Origin: Hydnum rufescens UP504
Lineage: Eukaryota > Basidiomycota > Agaricomycetes > Cantharellales > Hydnaceae
Assembly (NCBI GenBank): GCA_014904985.1
Contig: MU128978.1
Location: 190,932 to 254,931, forward strand
Length of the DNA: 64,000 bases
Direction: 5' to 3'
Every line of letters starts with the position of its first letter. The first letter of the stretch is position 1. A program made the translations under genes and the position numbers. This document shows positions 58,835 through 64,000 of this stretch, piece after piece. A model generated the notes under the pieces. It was not told the origin of the DNA and ran no database searches. It was given only the letters and a program-made list of their open reading frames with translations.

Positions 58835-60150
58835 ACTACTGACACTGAAGGCCCTCAGAAGAAAAGCCTGTAGTGCACATGTACCAGTAGGAAAATTCTC
58901 TCCTTATACGTGTGTACTCAAGGCATCCATCATGTTCCCTGGCTTCTAAAGTAATAATTCTGCGTAACGTAGCACTCTCCGTATATAGCATCGGTAGCGG
59001 CGACAAGCACCAATTCCCGACTCTAAAGCCGTTGGCAGCCATGATTGCCTCTCTTTCCTGATCACCTCTCGCTTGAGAACGCCATGAGGTCACGTTTCAA
59101 CCCTCGGTGATGGATGATATTGCGCCTGTAGTGTGTTGCTAAGGTGGATCCTTTCAGCTTAAGTGCCCATTCAGGCATTTGCGGTGCTAGGTTGTTTTCT
59201 GCCGATGGCGAACAGCGACTCGATGATGCCCCTCCGCACTTCCACCCAAAATTCTTACACATGGGTCTCGCGCCGTCGAACTTACGGAGCTGATGCCCTT
59301 AAATCACCGGGTCCTCGTGTTCCCACAGGCTTTCGCGGAGTTTCAGCATCAGTACACCATAACATGCCTCTGCTTCGAACTTATGCAATCATCCTCTGGA
59401 TATCCAGTCCCAATCGTTGCCGATGTCTTACTGTCCATTGTCCCCCACTTGTGAGAGTTACAGTATTCACGCGAGAACTCCCCTGATTACTAAGCGGGTG
59501 AAGGCGAATTCGAGACATCGACGAGGCTTGAGGAACTCAGGTGAATAAGCAGCGGCAGGAAGAGACACTAGAAGCCCTTGATATTTTTGTGGGACAAAGC
59601 CCGTCTTTTATAGTATTTACAGGAGAACAGAAGACACATGAAAATGGGAAAAACCTAAGGTAAAAGATGTACGAGTGCCAGTGGTGCCAGCGAGTAAAGA
59701 TGTAAAAGGTCGCCGGTGAAACCTGGCTGTGAGATCTAAAGCGTAGATTGGCGAATGTACGATTGCGCGAGGTCGTCGGCATAGCCTCATAGGGTCGCGC
59801 TTGTCTCCGACGTCGCACCCGGTAGCTTCCGTATCCACTCGCTCCAACAGAGGTCCCCAACTTGAATCCCCGCTCACGCGCTCCTGTATTGCGGGGCCGG
59901 AGGTGGGTGAAGCGAAATTATAAAGTGTCTTCACGAGGAGAGAGAGAGATCTGGATTTGTATACCACGTAGGCGGGGGTCGCCGAGAGCGGTCCACAACT
60001 AACTAAGGCAATGGTTGATTCGTGGTCAAGGTGTCTTCGTGGGGAAAATCACTCACACACTCCCGCTTATGGCCTCCGGAAGGAATAGCACACATAAAAT
60101 TTCGTAGTGACTGTACAACACCGACGAATTATAGATTACGAATGTGGGGG
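58835..60150. other. Intergenic region with no recognised gene
   Basis: A 43-bp stretch (59851-59893, starting AGGTCCCCAACTTG) is identical to 57231-57273 inside the TRS31 fragment, so it is a third, tiny copy. GAGAGAGAG occurs near 59940. Open frames on both strands carry no domain. Confidence 0.4.
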
Positions 60151-62870
60151 TCACTTGCGGAAAATCAAGACGAGATAGAACGCCAGTCGATACAGAACAC
60201 ATATCACCAGCATAACACCCACGTAAAACCCGGGTGAAAAATGGGAAATATCAAGGGACTGCACATACCAGAACATTAGTCCCCGATTTAGCATTCAGTG
60301 GTGAGTGAAGTGGCCGCCGACCTTGAGAATATCGGCCCTGTTACAGCACACTGACCCTTCGCAATCAAGGAGCTCGGAACACTGCAGTGACACGATCCGT
60401 CGGCGAGAGTAGCACAAGTAAAGTTTCACCCTCAAAGTCGTTTTGCACAAGCAAGCTGAACGCAAATGTCTACTTTGGTTTGGTTGTGTTAGGCAGTCGT
60501 CAAGCCAAAAACAAGCCTCCAAGAACATGCCTGATAGTTGATCCAGTGCGCCCAGTAATACCAGAATCGTGGCAAACTAGGCGTCCTTACTAGGAAACCC
60601 TGAACACACTTGAAACAAAAAAGAACTGTAAGATAGTTTGCTGCTGACCCTGCTTTCAGTTACGCACCATCCAGAATCCCGTAAGGAACCCCCGAAAGCT
60701 AATGCGCCGACGAAATTAGGGATTATAGCCGCCACTAAAAGGGCCTTTGGAATAGAAAATGCTCAGGCGGGAGTGCCGCATTCCGAAGAAAGCCATAACC
60801 AAATGCACCTGGGCCTCAGCAGCGTACATGCTGAGAAATACGTAGGATATGAAACGACAAAATGCCCAAGCATTCGATTTGAGTCCGACCGCCCAGTAAC
60901 TGCTCGCGTAGCTCCATGCTTACAATGAACGGAACAAGCGTCGAAGGGAACCACGTACCTGACGCAGGAATAGAGCACGGCACAAACAAATAAATACGGT
61001 ATGAAGACTACGGTGTTCGCAATTGTATACACTCCAGCACCGTACAATCCATTGTTACGCCTTGGGATGGAAAACGACGGTGAGGCTGGAAAACAGACAG
61101 GCCTAACTTGGCCGACATACTCTCGAATAAAGACGGGGCGCTCCTCCAAATAAAGAGGCACGGCAGCAACACTGGGAAAAAAAAATAGGGCGGCTTCTAG
61201 TGCAGCGGTGATCAGTTGACAATTGATCTTACCTCATCCCACTCAAAACAGCGAGGGAAAAGAAATGGACCTGATATAAAATATCTAATTGTTAGTGGTC
61301 CAGACACCGGCCAGAACTACGAACTGACCGATATGCGATCATTGACCCTGGCATCCGTCTTTTCCATATGCAACCACACTGTCGCCAGCAGTACACTCGT
61401 AGCCCCTTTCCCGTTCCAAAATCTCTTAAGCCAGTAGAAATGGGCATGCGAGGTATCACCTACGCACCATACGTGAGTAATCGAAGTCCAGTGAGCATGA
61501 CATTGCGACGAATGATGAGTGCGGTGCGTTGGGTAAGGATCCAAGTCCTCCTCACTTCTGCGACGACCCGATAATTCCAAGATTTCTGGGTCCGGATTGG
61601 TTCCGGCTCAAACACAGTCTCAACGCCCCCAAGTGTCGTGCCTGGGCCGGGGGATGTGATACCCACACTGCTGCGCTTATCGAGGTCAGAGCCCAAGGGA
61701 TTGAGATTCGAGGCATGTGCAATCCATGCCTCCGCCAGTTGTTGGATTCGCTCATGATTCGGGACATCAGTCTCTGCTACGTCGAAGTTGGTATTGATGA
61801 TATTGATTACGTGATCAGCCGGGTTCACATGAGGGGGGCATGGATATCCAATCTTTACAAAGTACGACACCACACCGCCTTGGGGAATCATTCAAATTGA
61901 GCGTCATGTAAGGCCTTGAAGAACAGCTCAGATGTGGAAATCTCACCGATAGGACCCTGGTATACACAGTGGCCACTAGCTAAAAAGAGCACGTGGTCGA
62001 ACAGACTGAACGTTTCAAAATCCGGTTGATGTATGCTCGCAAGAACGACCGTGTTGGTCTCCTGAGCTAACCGTTTAACTGCACCATAAGGGTCAGAGGT
62101 CAGCCAGCAGGACTCTGACGTTCGAAAATACGATCTCAATCACTCACTTGCACTGGCGACTTGATACCCAGTCGTACTGTCAAGACCGCTCATAGGCTCG
62201 TCACAGAGGAGAATTCGAGGCTGGGTGATTACTGATGATGCGATCGTGACACGCCGTTTCTGACCTCTGGAAATTCCTCGTTCGAAGTAGGTTCCGATAC
62301 GATTCTTTCGAACGTCGGTAAGGCCTAGAGAACGCAAAGTTTTCTTCACAACTCCATCTATCACGTTTGTTGGAGTATCGTGAGGCAATCTACCCGAGAA
62401 GATAACATTATGGACAGGGGGTCGAGATGCACAATATAACTGAACGCTCACGAGAGGAGAGCCGAATATCGAAGATTATCCTTGACAGTAAGGAAGCCAT
62501 GGAGGGCATTGTCCTGGGAAACATAGGAGCCAAGGTCCCGCATGCTAAAGCGGTGACCGTCAAATGTGATCTAAAGAATATCGTCCTTAAAAATTCCCGC
62601 AACAGAACTAGACCACAATGAACACACCGAAGCGCCGGGATCACTCGACAATACTCTCTGGCTAATGACATCCAGAAACGATGTTTTCCCGGCACCTGAC
62701 GGCCCCATGACTACAAACAGAATGCCCAATTGAACTTTTCGAGCACACACGAGGACCAACACTTGGATGAACACCCACTTGCTAGGACTTTCCCAGATCC
62801 GAGTGATCCAGATTGAGGGTGGAGAATTATTTTGTCGCTCTTGGGAATGGACAAACTGAGGTTTTTCCAT
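60151..62870 (-). CDS. ABCG-family half-transporter
   Basis: One nucleotide-binding domain followed by one membrane domain (ABCG/White type), probably exporting lipids or xenobiotics. Walker A is VVMGPSGAGKTSFLDV (about 62640-62700), followed by ITFDGHRFSMRDLGSYVSQ, the signature GISRGQKRRVTIA (Arg in place of the usual second Gly), LLCDEPMSGLDST and the H-loop SIHQPD. The membrane part reads LATVWLHMEK, LEERPVFIREY, YTIANTVVFIPYLF, YWAVGLKSNAWAFCRF, a GF(L)TGFWM segment, RFWYYWAHWINYQ and finally VGVMLVICVLYRLAFYLVLIFRK with stop at 60151. About 15 exons, including one 34-nt intron and one GC-donor intron (60470-60530). A C run (60689-60693, plus strand) seems one base short. The exact start is uncertain because the first strand of the ATPase fold is poorly conserved. 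Confidence 0.85.
60470..60530 (-). other. GC-AG intron in the ABCG gene
   Basis: On the minus strand, TATCAG is followed by GCATGTTC and the intron ends AAGTAG. Splicing gives WINYQ then TFAFSLLVQNDF, the expected ABCG order. Confidence 0.75.
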
Positions 62871-63620
62871 TCCAATATATGATCACTTAGAGGGGAGGCC
62901 TATCAAATTGTCCATTAGCCATACAAAGTTGTTATCGCGAATGTCGGAAACCTGAGGGGAGAGTGGAGGGAACTACCTTGAGATCGATGTTTTTCTCCGC
63001 GGTCATAATTCAATCGCGCCGAGAGGGCCACAATGAAGGAAAAGGGGAAGATGAAGAATGGGGGATTAGACTCATCCTTGACGCAAGGATCATATGCAAT
63101 TATGATGGCGGCTGACAGGATGCCGCGAATCAACGAACGGCAGGATTGACATTGACGTTGACGTTGACGTTGACAAGTCTTCCGGGGTGCGGTGTGGTTG
63201 CACTTCTCCCCAGGGCGCTGGAATCCAAACACGTATTTCCAGCCAAATGGGGATGAACTTCTAGGCCCTGCCCGGTTGGAAGACGTTAATCGAATAGGAC
63301 ATCAGGGGCGTATCCGAAAATCTTGATGGGTTGTCAGTTAGGGGGTCCCTGACTTGATGCCACGTGGAATCGTGTTACCAACAGGATTCGCACTGGGCAA
63401 GGACCCCCGCGACTACTGTTGGATCCTAGATCCAAGGTTCCCGGATTTGGGGGCGATTTTGAGATTTTCCTAGAGGCGAATTCCCGGATCCGGCCCCAAA
63501 ATTTGGTGCCAACCTAGTGGCAGATTCCCGGACTGGCCTCTCCCAGAGCTCTTGACTTTTAGCCCCCGAATGTCAAACCGGGGATCGGGGTCACGGCTCG
63601 CCGAGAACTCGGCGGCAGAT
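62871..63620. other. Intergenic region with a short hexamer repeat
   Basis: Contains GTTGAC/GACGTT hexamers (about 63147-63175). No gene is seen. Confidence 0.4.
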
Positions 63621-63769
63621 AGCGGATGGGGATACAGGATATCCCCGTGAGAGCCCCGCGCAGCGGATGGGGTGCGGGGTGTCCCCGCGTCAGCCCCGCG
63701 CAGCGGACGGGGTGCGGGTGTCCCCGCGATAGCCCCGCGCAGCGGACGGGGTCTGCGGGGTGTCCCCAC
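63621..63769. repeat. GC-rich minisatellite, about 40-bp unit, 3.7 copies
   Basis: Units of 39-41 bp start AGCGGAYGGGG and contain a GTCCCCGCG core and AGCCCCGCGC. The first unit is diverged (GATACAGGATATCCCC). Each unit has a near-palindromic GGGG...CCCC core that could form hairpins. Confidence 0.85.
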
Positions 63770-63814
63770 AATATGTACCTGAGTTATATACATAAAAAAG
63801 TATGGACAGATGTA

Positions 63815-63895
63815 TCTGGTCTGTAGTGTAGTGGGTAAGGGTATGTGTCTAGTTAGTATCTTTTGGCATGACACTGGTTCAAACCCTGTCAATGT
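63815..63895 (+). repeat. tRNA-like sequence, candidate SINE head
   Basis: A box TAGTGTAGTGGG (63824-63835) and B box GGTTCAAACCC (63876-63886) have tRNA-like spacing. I could not pair a 7-bp acceptor stem, so it is probably a tRNA-derived SINE or decayed tRNA rather than a working tRNA gene. It lies near the window edge. Confidence 0.5.
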
Positions 63896-64000
63896 CTAAG
63901 TTCCGTTAAGTGTTCGAATTAAGTGCCCACCCACTACTTGTGCATGGAACACACAATATGTTGGGAAAGCTGCACTTTGGCTTCCCCCAAATATCTTTCC

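Noticed and set aside
63824..63890. Working tRNA gene
   Set aside because: A and B boxes are present, but I could not pair a 7-bp acceptor stem and the T stem has a mismatch.
1..64000. CRISPR array, prokaryotic operon, riboswitch or integrated virus
   Set aside because: The sequence is eukaryotic with spliceosomal introns; no regularly spaced short repeats and no viral replicase or capsid motif were seen.

Overview
The window is nuclear DNA of a filamentous basidiomycete, most likely an Agaricomycete. Genes are broken by many short spliceosomal introns (mostly 46-70 nt, a few only 34-41 nt). It carries basidiomycete-typical families: a FunK1 kinase, a DUF6534-type membrane protein, an RGS-LOV photoreceptor and NACHT-WD40 NOD-like receptors. 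I could not identify the genus. Gene models were built by hand from reading frames, splice sites and remembered family motifs; nothing was searched.

Left flank (1-15.3 kb) is dense housekeeping sequence: a Ser/Arg-rich hypothetical protein running off the left edge (minus), the ribosome-biogenesis helicase DBP3 (plus), a PTAR1-like prenyltransferase-alpha-repeat protein (minus), DNA topoisomerase II with 20 exons (plus) and a Pumilio-family RNA-binding protein with 13 exons (plus). Two divergent pairs share promoters of only about 140 and 56 bp.

Centre (about 15.96-41.07 kb) is a tandem array of four segmental duplications lying between the Pumilio gene and a CHFR-like ubiquitin-ligase gene. 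Three units carry a NACHT-WD40 receptor gene on the minus strand (A, B, C). The second unit has lost its receptor by an internal deletion. Each unit also holds a decayed copy of a second, unrecognised gene, and its right end contains part of exon 1 of the CHFR-like gene, which dates and bounds the duplication. Copy A appears to have turned an intron into coding sequence, copy B is intact, and copy C is frameshifted near its 3' end.

Right flank (41-64 kb): a CHFR-like RING ligase with a PBZ-like zinc finger (plus), a roughly 500-bp non-autonomous hAT element, an RGS-LOV photoreceptor (minus), a PARP2-like poly(ADP-ribose) polymerase (plus), the TRAPP subunit TRS31 (minus), a coiled-coil protein (plus), a seven-TM DUF6534-like protein (plus), a duplicated fragment of TRS31, a frameshifted FunK1 kinase (plus), an ABCG half-transporter (minus), a GC-rich minisatellite and a tRNA-like SINE candidate at the right edge.

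Two cross-cutting observations: four introns have GC instead of GT donors, and several otherwise conserved genes carry single-base indels, often at homopolymers. These indels could be assembly errors or real decay and should be checked against reads.
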